A DNA stretch of 64,000 bases, taken from Terfezia claveryi. Lineage: Eukaryota; Ascomycota; Pezizomycetes; Pezizales; Pezizaceae. Every line of letters starts with the position of its first letter. The stretch's first letter is position 1. Below, piece after piece: positions 1 through 11,119 of the stretch. The notes under the pieces were generated by a model. That model ran no database searches. It was not told the origin of the DNA and was given only the letters and a program-made list of their open reading frames with translations. Location: the NCBI GenBank assembly GCA_015179025.1, contig WHUX01000002.1, positions 744,001 through 808,000 on the forward strand. The letters run 5' to 3'. The translations under genes and the position numbers were made by a program.

Positions 1-711
1 ATTTTGGTATTCAGTTGATGCTGCAGTTGGTACCATGTGGACAAGCGCAGCGGTACTGCGCCAAAGGCGCCTGCAACCAGACTATGTTTCAGTTACCGTA
101 CTGTAGAAACTCGAAAACGAGAACCACATCCGAACTCACGACCCTTAGATTTCGGTGACGCACTTGGGCGCTTTGCAAAATTTGCTAGGTAAACGGTCTA
201 TTCCAATCATTCAATTAGCACTTCGCAATGGTTGTTTTCAAGCACATCCCACTAAAATTTCCGCCGTGGCCTCACAAACAACTCTCAAGGTCATGTGCAA
301 AAGTAGATCTACCAAAAGGTCATTCGGTACCATGATAGGGAGCAATGTCTAAGAGGCTCAGTCCCCAGGGATGAGGCACTGCATGCATGTCTCATAGGGC
401 GCAATTACAAGTCGAACCAGAAAGCAAAAGCCACATGTCCAGGTAAATCAATGGTAGGAAATCTCCTTTTGAACTCATACTACTGCGCATGGGCGTATTC
501 GACCAGGGGGTTTGAGAAGCGGAAGGGTGGGGTATTACCTGAATAAATTTTGGAGGATTTCCCTGAATCTTTCTTCATTCAATTACAGGAACTTGGATTT
601 CCACGGGCGATCCCTACGTATTTTCCACCTTTACTACAGATCTGATCCTTCGAAACCGAGCTCATACGTACACACCTCTAAAGTTTTGCTGAAATATTAA
701 AGTTAACGCTA
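1..711. other. gene-free stretch
   Basis: No supportable gene. Short open frames here lack introns, codon bias or recognisable domains. It holds one exact copy of the dispersed CAACCAGACTA/TAGTCTGGTTG repeat at 74-84 and a small hairpin just upstream (GCGCC-AAA-GGCGC). Confidence 0.5.
74..84 (-). repeat. TAGTCTGGTTG dispersed repeat, exact copy
   Basis: Exact 11-mer in minus orientation. No flanking direct repeat was found. Confidence 0.75.
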
Positions 712-1164
712 ATGGCCATTCTTCACACAATGATACCACTGCTTCTCGCCCCATTACTCGCAAGCCCCGTATCATCATCCCCCATATCATCTACCCTCGA
801 GCGCCGAAAAGGAGGAGGCGGAGGCGGTGGTCGCGGTGGAGGTGGAGGAGGTGGAGCCGGTGGAGCTGGTGGTGGTGGCGCGTAAGAAATCCGGCCCGTT
901 CCAAAGAACCCTTACTTCTCTATACCCCGCTTACGCATAAACAACTCCAGAGGTGCCATGTCTGGCGGTGTCATTGCAGGAATAATCATTGGGACCGTAC
1001 TAGGAGTCCTGCTCTTACTACTGTTAATATGGTACATCAATAAGAGGCAGTTCGATAAAAGTCAAGCGTCAATCGTGTCAAAGGAAGCACTTATTTCGCG
1101 AACAAGACCTATGGAAATTTCGACACCACAAAAGCCACCGGCGGCGTGTCACAGTTCGGGTTGA
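712..1164 (+). CDS. small glycine-rich single-pass membrane protein
   Basis: Two-exon model: exons 712-881 and 951-1164, intron 882-950 (69 nt, GTAAGA donor, CTCCAG acceptor), giving 127 aa. The first open frame stops exactly at the donor, and splicing joins it in frame to the second. In order I see an N-terminal hydrophobic signal sequence (residues about 1-22), an ERRK basic site, an almost pure Gly stretch (about 34-58), a strong transmembrane helix (about 62-82) and a short basic cytoplasmic tail. The topology suggests a type I plasma-membrane or wall-facing protein. I do not recognise a named family. The function is unknown; a cell-wall sensor or an anchor of low-complexity ectodomain type is only an inference. 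Confidence 0.68.
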
Positions 1165-1641
1165 GGTAAATTTGTTCAATTCGCAGATTATTGGGTCTGG
1201 GCAGAGCACGATACTCTGACTCGGGAAGCTCAATTGCGGGATAATGGAAAGGAGTGAAATTTGGTTTGGGTCTCTTTTTAACTGATGTGGCTACCTTTTT
1301 TACTTTTTTTATATGACTAATTTTGACTGAATGGTTAACTGCCTGTATACGTAGTCTTGTTGGATTTTTTTATCGAGATTTATGACCTTTGTATTTCAAC
1401 ATTGATATCACTCCGTTCTTCAAAGCACAAAACGCAAATGCAGGCCTCATGAACACTACTTTAGAGAAGGAAAAGAAATTCAGTAGAGCAGCAAAGACAA
1501 ATGAAGTAGAGAAGGGTTGAACAAATGAAAGGCTGAAGTAGTCCATATTGTGAAAGAAACAAGAGTAGGTAAGCACAAGAGACCTCAAAACCTTATACCC
1601 AACGAAGAACAGACCAAAAAAAAATGATATTGAATAAGAAA
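1165..1641. other. intergenic
   Basis: T-rich 3' flank of the glycine-rich protein gene. A 72-codon minus-strand open frame (1370-1588) is hydrophobic but has no supporting feature. I see nothing else. Confidence 0.45.
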
Positions 1642-1961
1642 CTAGAAGAGAGCAATGCTGTAAAGGTGTTGTATCAAGGTGATCTACTTGACAGCAGAGA
1701 TATGGTTAACATGTCTTACCTTCCTCCCAGCTTCCTCATCTGATCCCCAAGCTCCTTGATGCCATCTCTGATTTCTCGTTGAGTGCATCTGATTCCTGCT
1801 CCATTTTCCCTCTTACTATCGTAGTTTGTAGGTCTCCATAAATATACGAAACCTGAAGCAATTAGTCCCGGTGGTAGATACCATAGGAATGACTGGCCCA
1901 AAGCAGCCAGATTGTCTGCCCGCCTTGTTGATGTTCTTCCCTCAGGGAGCCCTTGTAGCAT
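1642..1961 (-). CDS. possible small membrane protein, uncharacterised
   Basis: Doubtful two-exon model: exon 1 1961-1720, intron 1719-1658 (62 nt, AG|GTAAGA donor whose TAA would otherwise be the stop, CAG acceptor), exon 2 1657-1642, giving 85 aa. It shows one hydrophobic segment (about residues 25-43, starting SFLWYLPPG) followed by a charged, possibly helical tail (REIRDGIKELGDQMRKLGG). The start is the first ATG in the frame, although the frame stays open upstream to 2030 without another ATG, so a 5' exon may be missing. I recognise no family. The splice-donor/stop coincidence is the main reason to list it; it could also be a gene relic. Confidence 0.3.
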
Positions 1962-4392
1962 ACAGTAAAGTCTCCGATATAAGTAGGCAATGGAGTCCCA
2001 CAAGAACTTGTATGGGAGTTTAAGAAACACTCGTTATGGGCATAGTTGTGCTGAGTAATACATACAGCAATGTATAGTCTGGGGGGCTTATTAGTCTAAA
2101 TAATTATTCCCCTTTTCATCACTTCACGTGACTCTTGTTTATAATCCCGCTCGTGGCTGGACGTAGTCCGGACGGACAAATATATATTTAAAGCGCAATG
2201 CTCGTGTTTGAATCTGAGCCCACTGGTATGAGAGTCGCTCACAACTTTCTTACCTTCAATTTTTCAATCCTTTGCACTGATGGTCATTACCGTACGGAGT
2301 ACGGACATGTTATCCAATGATCCGATCTATATATATATACAGCATTGCAACCCCTTATTTCTCACTCCAGAGGAAAGCAACAAGCCTGATACTTTCACAA
2401 CTGATAAATAACAATCAGAACTACCGTACCTGAAATTAGGTTATCCTGAGAGGAAGAATTAATAGTTTGAACTTCCAAATATTTTTGGCCCAGCCTGGGC
2501 AAAATTTGTATGGAGATTGTGTTTTCTCTTAAGAACCCTTTGCCCATTCTATATACGGTTTTAAGTTTAGGTATGGCGAGGGCAAAACTCAAGATTAAAC
2601 AGGTGGATGGTATAACACTGAGAAAGAACACCCCTTGCCAGTTTTTGTTCGGAGATTGTTCGCCAGTGGATGCGTGCATGAGTATTTCCCATGCTGAATT
2701 CAGATCTGTTGAAATAGCACCCTAGGCACGGTATGCCTATAATAACTGCCGTGACATAGAACTCTTTCCGGTGTTTAAAATTCTAGACAATTGTTTTGTA
2801 TAAGGAGCCACGAACAGGAATTCTGTACACAGCAGAAAGAGTGTGCCCAACACCTGTGTCCTGCCTACACCCGTTCTGGGTTTGTCTAAAACTATATCCA
2901 GGTGTAAATAGCCGTTTCACACCAAACCTTGCACCATAGTACCTGACACCCGTCGAGTCTCCGTTCATGGTACCAGTATCCGTTTGCATTTTTGAGCATG
3001 TATAGAGAGTGTCTACCGTCAAACGATTCAAGCTGGTTTGGTAGATGTGATATATAGTTATAATTAGTGGCGTATGAAGATAACTATAATATAATACAGG
3101 ATCAACCTAGATATAGGATTGGCCGATCGAGGCGTGATGCTCAAATGTCAGACGGTCTCATACACAATGTTTTAGATGGTCTCTGCAGAAAGTACATGAT
3201 GCAAGTTCCCGAGAGCCCGTCCTACAGAACACGAATCTGGTTGGATCCAGGGCAAAAGGGCTCATTGTGGGAAAACCAGGGGAATCTGACTCTGCGCCCC
3301 TGTCACCAGCAGTTCTACTACACGTCCAGCAGTACTTACCTAATATAAAGGGCACCCCCAGCGTTGATTTTCCTCACTGGTTCCTCCGTTTTTGCGGACC
3401 AGCATTTAGATTGGGCATTCATACTTTACCCCTGCGTAAACTGTAGTTCAAGTGCATAAAGAGACGTACATGTACCATGGTAGGAGTCAAGGGGAGCGGT
3501 ACCGGCACCCGCGTTGATGGAACTTTGAAAACCGCTCGACTCAGTCTCGAAAGGGCTGAAAGGGCCTCAAGATCTAATATACTGTGAGTGCCGGTATGTG
3601 CGAGAGGGGGAGAGGGGCAATGTCAACCGGGATACATATAGCTAATCAGTAAGTCAGTTCTTGACCCTGAGACATGCTGAATATAGCGCCCTGATGCTTG
3701 ATGTTCTTGATGTTCTTGACGTTCTCTGGATTCGTGACAACTGGTTGAGATAGGAGGACCCCACTTGAATCGCCAACAGAGGGTAGGCCTCAGCGTCACG
3801 GCGGTGACTCGAAGCCGATGTAGGTCTCACGCCCGGCTTCGGCTGGCTATATGTTTGTTCGTTTGAGTGATTCGGTCTGGCTGTGGCTGGTCGTTCGCTT
3901 GTAGGGAGCTTTCCCTCGTTTGATACGCAAGCCATCGCTTTGGCTTGAAGGACTTCCCTTCCAGTTCTCAGGCTGCCCCGCCCTGCCCCACACACCCCAC
4001 CTTGCGGTCCAACTCCCACAAAGCCTGAGCTTGATACGACGGCCTATAATCTGAAGCTTTATATAATCGTGAGTAATTACTAAATGTCTCGTCGGTCCTA
4101 CCATGCTAATAGCATTGCCAAGTTCAAGTGGTGCTGCTGAGTGACCAACGCCTCTGCGGTGCACCATTGAGCCTTGCCCGCCGGACGGGCTTCTTTCTGT
4201 CTTCCCTTCTCAGTCTGCCAGCCGCTTATACGTCTTTTCTTCCCTTCATCTGAACAGCTCAGGGTTCGCACTCCTGCCTGGGATTCACAAAGAGCGGCTA
4301 GAACCACGGCTCGGATACCTCCCGGCCGGCCTTCCCCAAGGGATAAGCACTATTCATAGTAGAGCGGGCCGACCGATCATCGGGCCTCTAAA
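1962..4392. other. gene-free stretch
   Basis: No convincing gene. Overlapping short open frames on both strands (2395-2725, 2783-3355, 3654-4307) shadow each other and show no domain. AT-rich segments near 2180-2345 and a TATATATATA run near 2331 are present. The last 200 nt form the promoter of the 4393 gene. Confidence 0.45.
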
Positions 4393-6309
4393 ATGCCTCT
4401 GAACTCCGCAGTCCCCACACCGTCGCTACCACTCACGACTCAGACAAATCAAGAGAATGGCATTCCACAGCGGCCACCTCATCCGCTTCTCCTGAAAGCC
4501 ATTGATTCCCAAATCCATTTACTCTTCAAGGCCTGGATTCATTATGCATACTCCCTCCCACTAAAGCCTCAGCTCGGAGCTGGTGAGCTCTATAGCCAGA
4601 TGGATGCTCGAGTTCAAATCTTCGCAGTTATCACGTATGAGTTTAATCGACTGATAGCCGACTTTTCCTTGGAATATGGAAAGGATCATCCATGCTTGAA
4701 GGAGACATCCACAAAAGATGTCTCGGCTTATTCAAAGTGTGTAGAGTCAGACATAGCAAAGCTGTGCGACCTCTGGAATGAGTACTCGGTAGCTTTCGAA
4801 GAGAAGTTCAGAGAGGCAAGGAGGGAACGACTTCCTAAGCAGGAGGCAAATTTGATGAAAGAGGAACTGAGTAGGTTGCTCTACGTCAGTAGGGCAATGG
4901 AAAAAGTGTGGCTAGATGGCGAGCAAATGCACCTAGAGACTCGGAAATGCTCTGACAAAGATGAAGGAATCAAGAGGTGGATTGCAGATACAAGCTCACA
5001 TCTCCAAAACGACAGACGTGTAAGGCTAGGTAAGACTATGATGCTAAAGGTATTAGAGGCAAATAAGACAGCATCTGAAAGATTTGTTGAAGAGCTGAGA
5101 GAAAGGCTACAACGTAGGAAGCACGCCATACTCAATCACAATTATGTGGAAGCTGAGGACTATGAAAAGGGGGCTGGTCGGCCGCGGGGCTGCCAAATGG
5201 AGGAGAAGACCACGAGGGTACTGACAAAGAAGACGTGCCCCAATGTGGAATTCAGCACATCTCTACCAAGCTCCATGACAGATAGTCTATGGGATGGCGA
5301 AGGGAACCGGGTCAGCGAAAGCTCTTATGACGAATTTGACATTAACGACCTGAGGTACCTCACCCCAATGTTGTTCCCTAGGCCTCCAACTCACATGGCG
5401 CTTCTTGCGACGAAGCCCTTGATACAACAACATCCCACAACACTACGAGGATCGAATACTGTTCCAGTTATACCTCCTCCAGATCATCCTCCTCCATCTC
5501 CCCCTTCTCCTCCAGACTTACTCAGAGCGAATTGTTCAGCTACCATAGTCACACCACGTTCCCCATGTCAAAATCCCCACTCTCAACAGACAGGTAATAC
5601 AGCCCCGGCATACCCCGCCAGCTCACGATCCTGCTCAACAGGTTCGTCAATACTTGCAACTATCCCCAACGGGGATCCGCGCTTTTCTTTCAAATCCCTC
5701 TTCTCAAAGTCCAGATCGAGAACGGTTTCGAGGGAAGCCGCCCCAGAAAAAAAACCGGCAGAGCCAGTAGATGCAGTGTTAGCATCCCAACGCACCCTCA
5801 CGCCACCCCCGCTCGCCCCGTTCAAATCCATCCCAAAACCTCACAGTATGGCTAGTTTGCGAAGCCCGCAAAGTCTAGCACCAATATTGGCGAATGTTGC
5901 AAGACCACCAGAAATACCAGCTGGAAATCCTAATCAATCACACGAGTGTCAGCTTAGTGGAGTCCTCGTGCCCAACTTGGAGCAGACCAACACTGGTCGT
6001 CGTCCCTACATGACAGCGAGCTTGTATGAACCTGCAGGTGACAGCGGCTGGGTGAGTCGGCCGGGAGATGGGACTGTGCTTTCACAGCCTGTAGACACTA
6101 TGTTGAGACCGAAGGGTTCGATGCTGTTCAATGGTAGGATAGTTAAGGAGGTTCCAAAGGGAGAGGAAGATCCTTTCCTAGAGATGCACGCCTTCAGGGG
6201 GAACCGTTTTAACGTTGCCATGCAGACGACTAGGGTATTCCACTATATCCTATGCGTTCATAGCCAGTTGATAGCCACAAAAATTTTTTGGGGGGGGTTT
6301 TGCAAATGA
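4393..6309 (+). CDS. uncharacterised coiled-coil and proline/serine-rich protein
   Basis: Single long open frame, 638 aa, with ATG in an acceptable context (TCTAAAATGCC). The N-terminal half (about residues 30-255) is charged and helix-forming with coiled-coil character (for example EEKFREARRERLPKQEANLM). The C-terminal half (about 340-560) is low complexity, rich in Pro and Ser, including a PPPDHPPPSPPSPPD stretch and a basic SKSRSRT patch. No signal peptide, TM helix or catalytic motif is visible. The last about 25 residues are of different, hydrophobic character and may be read-through of a 3' intron, because a candidate donor follows the TTR at about 6231; the true C-terminus is therefore uncertain. 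The function is unknown, probably an ascomycete-specific scaffold-type protein. Confidence 0.75.
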   Translation: MPLNSAVPTPSLPLTTQTNQENGIPQRPPHPLLLKAIDSQIHLLFKAWIHYAYSLPLKPQLGAGELYSQMDARVQIFAVITYEFNRLIADFSLEYGKDHPCLKETSTKDVSAYSKCVESDIAKLCDLWNEYSVAFEEKFREARRERLPKQEANLMKEELSRLLYVSRAMEKVWLDGEQMHLETRKCSDKDEGIKRWIADTSSHLQNDRRVRLGKTMMLKVLEANKTASERFVEELRERLQRRKHAILNHNYVEAEDYEKGAGRPRGCQMEEKTTRVLTKKTCPNVEFSTSLPSSMTDSLWDGEGNRVSESSYDEFDINDLRYLTPMLFPRPPTHMALLATKPLIQQHPTTLRGSNTVPVIPPPDHPPPSPPSPPDLLRANCSATIVTPRSPCQNPHSQQTGNTAPAYPASSRSCSTGSSILATIPNGDPRFSFKSLFSKSRSRTVSREAAPEKKPAEPVDAVLASQRTLTPPPLAPFKSIPKPHSMASLRSPQSLAPILANVARPPEIPAGNPNQSHECQLSGVLVPNLEQTNTGRRPYMTASLYEPAGDSGWVSRPGDGTVLSQPVDTMLRPKGSMLFNGRIVKEVPKGEEDPFLEMHAFRGNRFNVAMQTTRVFHYILCVHSQLIATKIFWGGFCK

Positions 6310-7245
6310 GCTAAGAATCAAGAATTCCAGTTTTTGCTATTAGTTAGGGCTTCGCCATTGACTCAAATAATGTAAATAGCACCTAGTGAATATGCTCTAC
6401 AGGATGTGCATACATGATATCTAGATAGGCTCAATACTTATATGCATCTACAATATGCTTGACTACCGGGCAAACGATTCTCCTCTATATTCACTCCTCA
6501 CCTACGCCTATTGTGCCCTAAGATGATTGAGCCCAGGAAGTGTGGCCTTTGGCTTGCAGGTACAGCCAATGGTCCCCTCTCTTTGCAGATATCAAAACTA
6601 ACATTGAGCATTTAGGGTAACTTCACTCTCGTAGTGTCACTACTCAGCCTGTGAACCAAATTTATCCCATCCACCATAATCCTCACACCGCCTCGGAAGC
6701 CCTGTCACCATTGTTGATAGCCGACATATATGGAGTAGTGTATATTCAGGTCTACACCATTTACAGTGTTTAGATGTTTTTATTAAATCATTTCTTTTGT
6801 TTCTATTTTTTATATAGGGAACGGCGGAGGAGGAGGAGGAGAGCGTCAAGTGATTTTTCTAGCAACTCCCTCCGAGTCCCATCTCTAGACCAGTGGGTAC
6901 AATATACATCCTCATTGCGGTTGGAGAGGATATTTGTATAGCAGATGGAGAAATATTTGATTTTTTTGGGGGGGTTGCTGAGACTCGACCATAGTATTGT
7001 TGAAGGTCAGCAAAGCCTAAACAATTGTTGAGAGAAAGTCAATTAAGCTCATTTTTCGACTGCTTTTTGTCTACCTTTCCAGACTATAAATTCTCCAGTC
7101 CTCTTTTCACAAATGTCAAGGTCACTTCAAAGACAAGAGTTCTTTAGAGAACTGACTTGTCTTACCGTTCAGGTCTCATCGTTCTTGTTTTCGCTGCACT
7201 TTCATTTATGCACATATGCTGATTGCATTATATAGCCTGTTTGGA

Positions 7246-7256
7246 CAACCAGACTA
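7246..7256 (-). repeat. TAGTCTGGTTG dispersed repeat, exact copy
   Basis: Exact copy, minus orientation. The flanks share TTTGG on both sides (CTGTTTGGA and TTATTTGGG), at best a decayed target duplication. Confidence 0.75.
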
Positions 7257-7468
7257 TTATTTGGGATGAGTCGGAGATTCCCACATCACTAGACCGATAT
7301 TTCTCCGATATCTCCACTCAGCTTCCGGATCTCTAGCCCGTAGAGTCTTGAACTATGTCTGGCGGGTTCGAAAAACCTTTTGAATTAATCCAACCCCTCC
7401 GCTGAGTCTATATAATATTACCTAAAGGATTGTTACGGTGTCAGGGTGAAGCAACCTAAAGCCTGACA

Positions 7469-7486
7469 CCCCCCCCCCCCCCCCCC
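7469..7486. repeat. poly-C tract (C18)
   Basis: Run of 18 C on the plus strand in gene-free DNA. Confidence 0.9.
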
Positions 7487-9780
7487 ATTCCAAACCCTTT
7501 TATTGCTAATGTACGGGCAGGGATGTAGGAAATACCTTAGCTGTTCCATGACCAGAGCTACCATGATTTTGCTCCTTCTCGTCAACAAGCAGGAGCAAAG
7601 AATCCCAATACAGCTGATAGTGGTTAATGGGAAAAGATAGAAACGGCAAGGTCGCTGAACTGTCTTGGTTTGTGGTACTGAGCTTGACACTACAAACAGG
7701 AGGATTAACATACTTGCCACGGCTCCGAGTTCCTGATCACTCATTATGGAAGTACGGAGCGGCAGGCAGGCAGGCGTATATTAACTATATCAATGATCAC
7801 CATATCTTTATCCAGACTGCTTTACCCTGAATTTCCACTTTCGATCAACCAGAATACCGGAGACTATCAACAAAACTACACCTAGACTATCAGATCATTA
7901 CGAATACTGATCTGGGGAGCTAGATCACATCTACTCACTACTACAGTAGTCCCAAAGTCTAGAAGATATCTAGTAAGTGCAATAAAGGCGTATCCAGTAA
8001 CAGGGTATTCTAATGCATATATTGTAAAACGAACAAAAAAAGATCAGATTCCTAGGAGTCGTGGGCTTTTCTTCTTAATATTACAAAGAAATGAGCAAGT
8101 CCGGTGGTTTCGCTTTATAAGCCACTTACTGTATACTGAAACTACCGTATATCAGTTTTAGAGAAGTGAGTAACACGAGGCTTAGACTCCCGGACCGAAC
8201 GGATGGTCTCGAAATCCATTAAAGATGTAAAGTACAAATGTAAATATCATATACAAACGACAGCGTCATCGTATTCGCCTCTTTCACGTTTGCTCCTCCT
8301 AATGTCTGTTAGTCAACAGTTCCTACACTAAGTTCTAACACATCCCTTACTGTAGTAGCTTCCGGTTCAACTCCCAATAACGCCTCTTTATCATCAGTGC
8401 ACATATGTATGCCAATGGCCCCACCATATATACCGTATGCAGCGGTAATCCATTCTCACTCAAGTCTAGTTGAAGGCCCCCCTTTTCCATATTTTTATCT
8501 TCCATCGCATTCATATTATTAATTCAGCATCAGCCAGCGTGCCTTAGGCGTTTCCCCCCAATGCATGTCACAAACCCCGCGCACCCCCTTTTCCTCAGCA
8601 CCTATCCATCCAGACTATATACCAACCAAACACCAAACCTTGGCCTCCCCCCCCCAAAATAATAATAATAATGATAATAATAATAATCAGATAAAGAATC
8701 TAAGTATTTATATATATATATATATTTTTCTTCTTTCTCAAAATTGATAATTCCAAAATACATAAGTAATTAGATACAGTAACTACAGTATGTGTACAGA
8801 AAAAAAAAAAAAGTTCACTTCATACTATCAAATAATTCCCATTACCGTACGCAACAAAATAAAAACCCAAACCTCACGTAAATCATGTATGCAACCTCCT
8901 TGTTTCAAACTGAACGCCCTGATGAAACTATGCATGTTCATTTTCTTTGCAAACGAGGTCATTGCATACTCCGCCCCCCCAAAAAAAAAACCCTCTAATA
9001 GATTTTCTCGGCGATTACCAACCCTGCAACATAAGTAATACCGAACTAGGATCTAAAAGTAGTACAGAAACCACTCTATTTCAACCTACACCAGGCTCAG
9101 CGAGTGAGAAAAGGAGGGAATGAACATCATGCGATGTATGCTGACCCACACGCCGTGCCACATATCCTGGGCTAGGAAAAATAAGATTGGATTGAAAGAA
9201 AAGAAAAGGCCAAGAGCGGGAGAGCGGCATGATACCGACAGATGTGGTGTAATAGACTATTACCCTGATCGTTAGTCTAAAAAATTCCGGCTCAAGTTGG
9301 ATTCATGAGGATGTGAGCATAGTGGATATATTGATATTGTTAGGAACGCAAAATTGAATTTCAGCGCCGCAATAACCAATGTAAATATATATATATATAT
9401 GCCCTATAACTTTGAAGACAAAAAAGGAAGTGGTTCTCTAGTACCGAAGAACCCAGCATTGCTTCGCTTCCTCTGCTGTTCCTCGGGAAATTGAATTAAA
9501 AACGCCCAAAATAGAAAAAAAGAAAAAAAGAAAACGTCAAACATGATAGTACAAAGTAAAAAAAAAAAAGAATTGAAACATAACCCGTAACTAATGCAAT
9601 CAATATGACAAAAATGTGTGCATAATCCGTAGATTCTCCTTCCTTCTAGGGACATAGATGATTTAGAATGTACAAAGTCAATCCATGTCTCCCAACTCTG
9701 CCCGCATTGCCCCACATCCAGAGATCTCACGTATCCTCTGTTGCTCCAAGAGAGGTAACTTTCCCCACTGCGACCATGTT

Positions 9781-11119
9781 TTATGGACTTTTAGGAGGAT
9801 TGTTCAATGGTATTCGGTCATCCACACCTGGCGTATATATCTCGACCCTCTGGGGCTGTACTGTGCTCTCGCCGCCCAATTCCGATGGTACCCACGAGGT
9901 ATGGGGATGAGTAGGCGAAGAGCTCCCATACATTGAAGCATGTGAGTTATGGGGATGGGTAGGCGAAGGGCTCCCATACATGGAGGCATGTGGGTTAAAC
10001 TGGGAGTGAACAGGGCTGAGGGGAGGGGCAGGTGGTGCCAATCCCTTTCCTTCCCATGATGGCCCTCTTTGTCCATAATATTCGGGGGGAGGATGGTCAC
10101 CATATGCACCGGGGGCGGGCCCGGAATCCACTGCCGGCTGGGCAAAAGGTGTAGCGGCAGCAGTCGCCGCTGCCTTCTCGGAGGCAGACTTTCTTCTCGA
10201 GCGCCCAATAAGGAAAAAAAGCAGGCCAACCAAAGCCACAGCCGCTATAGCGCCAATAATGATACCAACAATTGCCCCAGTCGAGAGGCTCTTGCTTCCA
10301 GATGTATTAGTAGGTGGCCCTTCGGGTGGTGCTGTTTGGCCAGGGCTCATTTCATAATCAGCGTTCTTTGCATTCGCTTGGAATGTTGCGAAAGTTTGAT
10401 CGGCGGAGCTATATGGTGTTATTTGTAGCCCCAGAGAAACAAGAATAGGCGAGAAAACGTACGGATTAACAGCGAAAACCATTCCCCATCCTGCACACGA
10501 ACCGGCACTACTACAATAGAAGAAGCGTGGGTCGTTTGTATCAACCCTCCATGTCCAGGTTTGTGGCTATTATTTTGCACCTCGTTAATATGCTTCCTGA
10601 TGATCAAATCCTGCAAAAGGTTTCATAAACATACATTCGTACGAGCTACCTTTTCCGTAATTAATCCAGACCAAACGTCCTGAGCGCCAATGTGATAAGC
10701 ACTCCATGGAACACAGGGGGCTTTGTAATCGGCCAGAGTGACTGAGTGCGTGGTCGGATAGAATTCGAATTCTTATTTTATTGCAGTGCGCATGTAAGCT
10801 CCTGCACACGAGGAACCATTGAAAAATAAAGAAAACTCACTAATAACATCGCCAATTGTTGCGTTAACAACCTCAGGGTTGTATCTATGGGCTGTCTATT
10901 CCATATATTAGTCATAGGCATGAGGAGGACGAAAAGGGGTTACATTAAACTCACCTTAGCCACAGTCACAATGATTTGTTTCTTGCCTGAGTCTGGACCT
11001 TTGTCGTAACTCGGAGTTGAAGGTGATACTTTTCCCTGCCCTTGTGGTACTAGAGCGACAACGCTGGAAACTCTAAGCGCTAAAACAAGAGCTCCTAGGA
11101 AGTTCATTGAGGGCCTCAT
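9781..11119 (-). CDS. membrane-anchored cupredoxin-domain protein
   Basis: Four-exon model: 11119-10955, 10895-10841, 10771-10635, 10566-9781. The introns are 59, 69 and 68 nt (GTGAGT, GTGAGT and GTATGT donors); all phases agree, giving 380 aa. Order: signal peptide (about 1-22), one cupredoxin domain (about 48-156), Ser/Pro linker, TM helix (about 216-240), basic stop-transfer RSRRK and a Pro/Tyr-rich cytoplasmic tail carrying a 16-residue tandem repeat. Cupredoxin landmarks are GDVIKFEFYPTTHSVTLAD (His82), Cys93, FFYC (Cys137) and SCAGWGM (Cys143, Met148). Many fungal relatives carry His directly before the second Cys of this C-terminal loop; here it is Ser, so copper binding may be altered or lost. 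Likely surface-exposed. The family is sometimes annotated as extracellular serine-rich protein. Confidence 0.88.
9901..9996. repeat. 48-bp tandem repeat inside the cupredoxin gene tail
   Basis: Two copies of a 48-bp unit (9901-9948 and 9949-9996) with a few transitions between them. They encode the repeated tail motif HASMYGSxSPTHPH. Confidence 0.85.

Larger units (their letters stand above)
6310..9780. other. gene-free, low-complexity stretch
   Basis: About 3.5 kb with no supportable gene. It contains a C18 run (7469-7486), (AAT/AAG)-type and (TA)n runs near 8658-8730 and 9388-9402, A-runs near 8800 and 9560, one exact copy of the 11-mer repeat (7246-7256) and a one-mismatch copy near 7846. 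The 9404-9730 minus-strand frame is A/T-homopolymer driven and not convincing. Confidence 0.5.

Noticed and set aside
9404..9730. 108-codon minus-strand frame with Phe-rich segment
   Set aside because: Phe-rich part is read from A-runs (AAAAAGAAAAAAAGAAAA) and overlaps low-complexity DNA.
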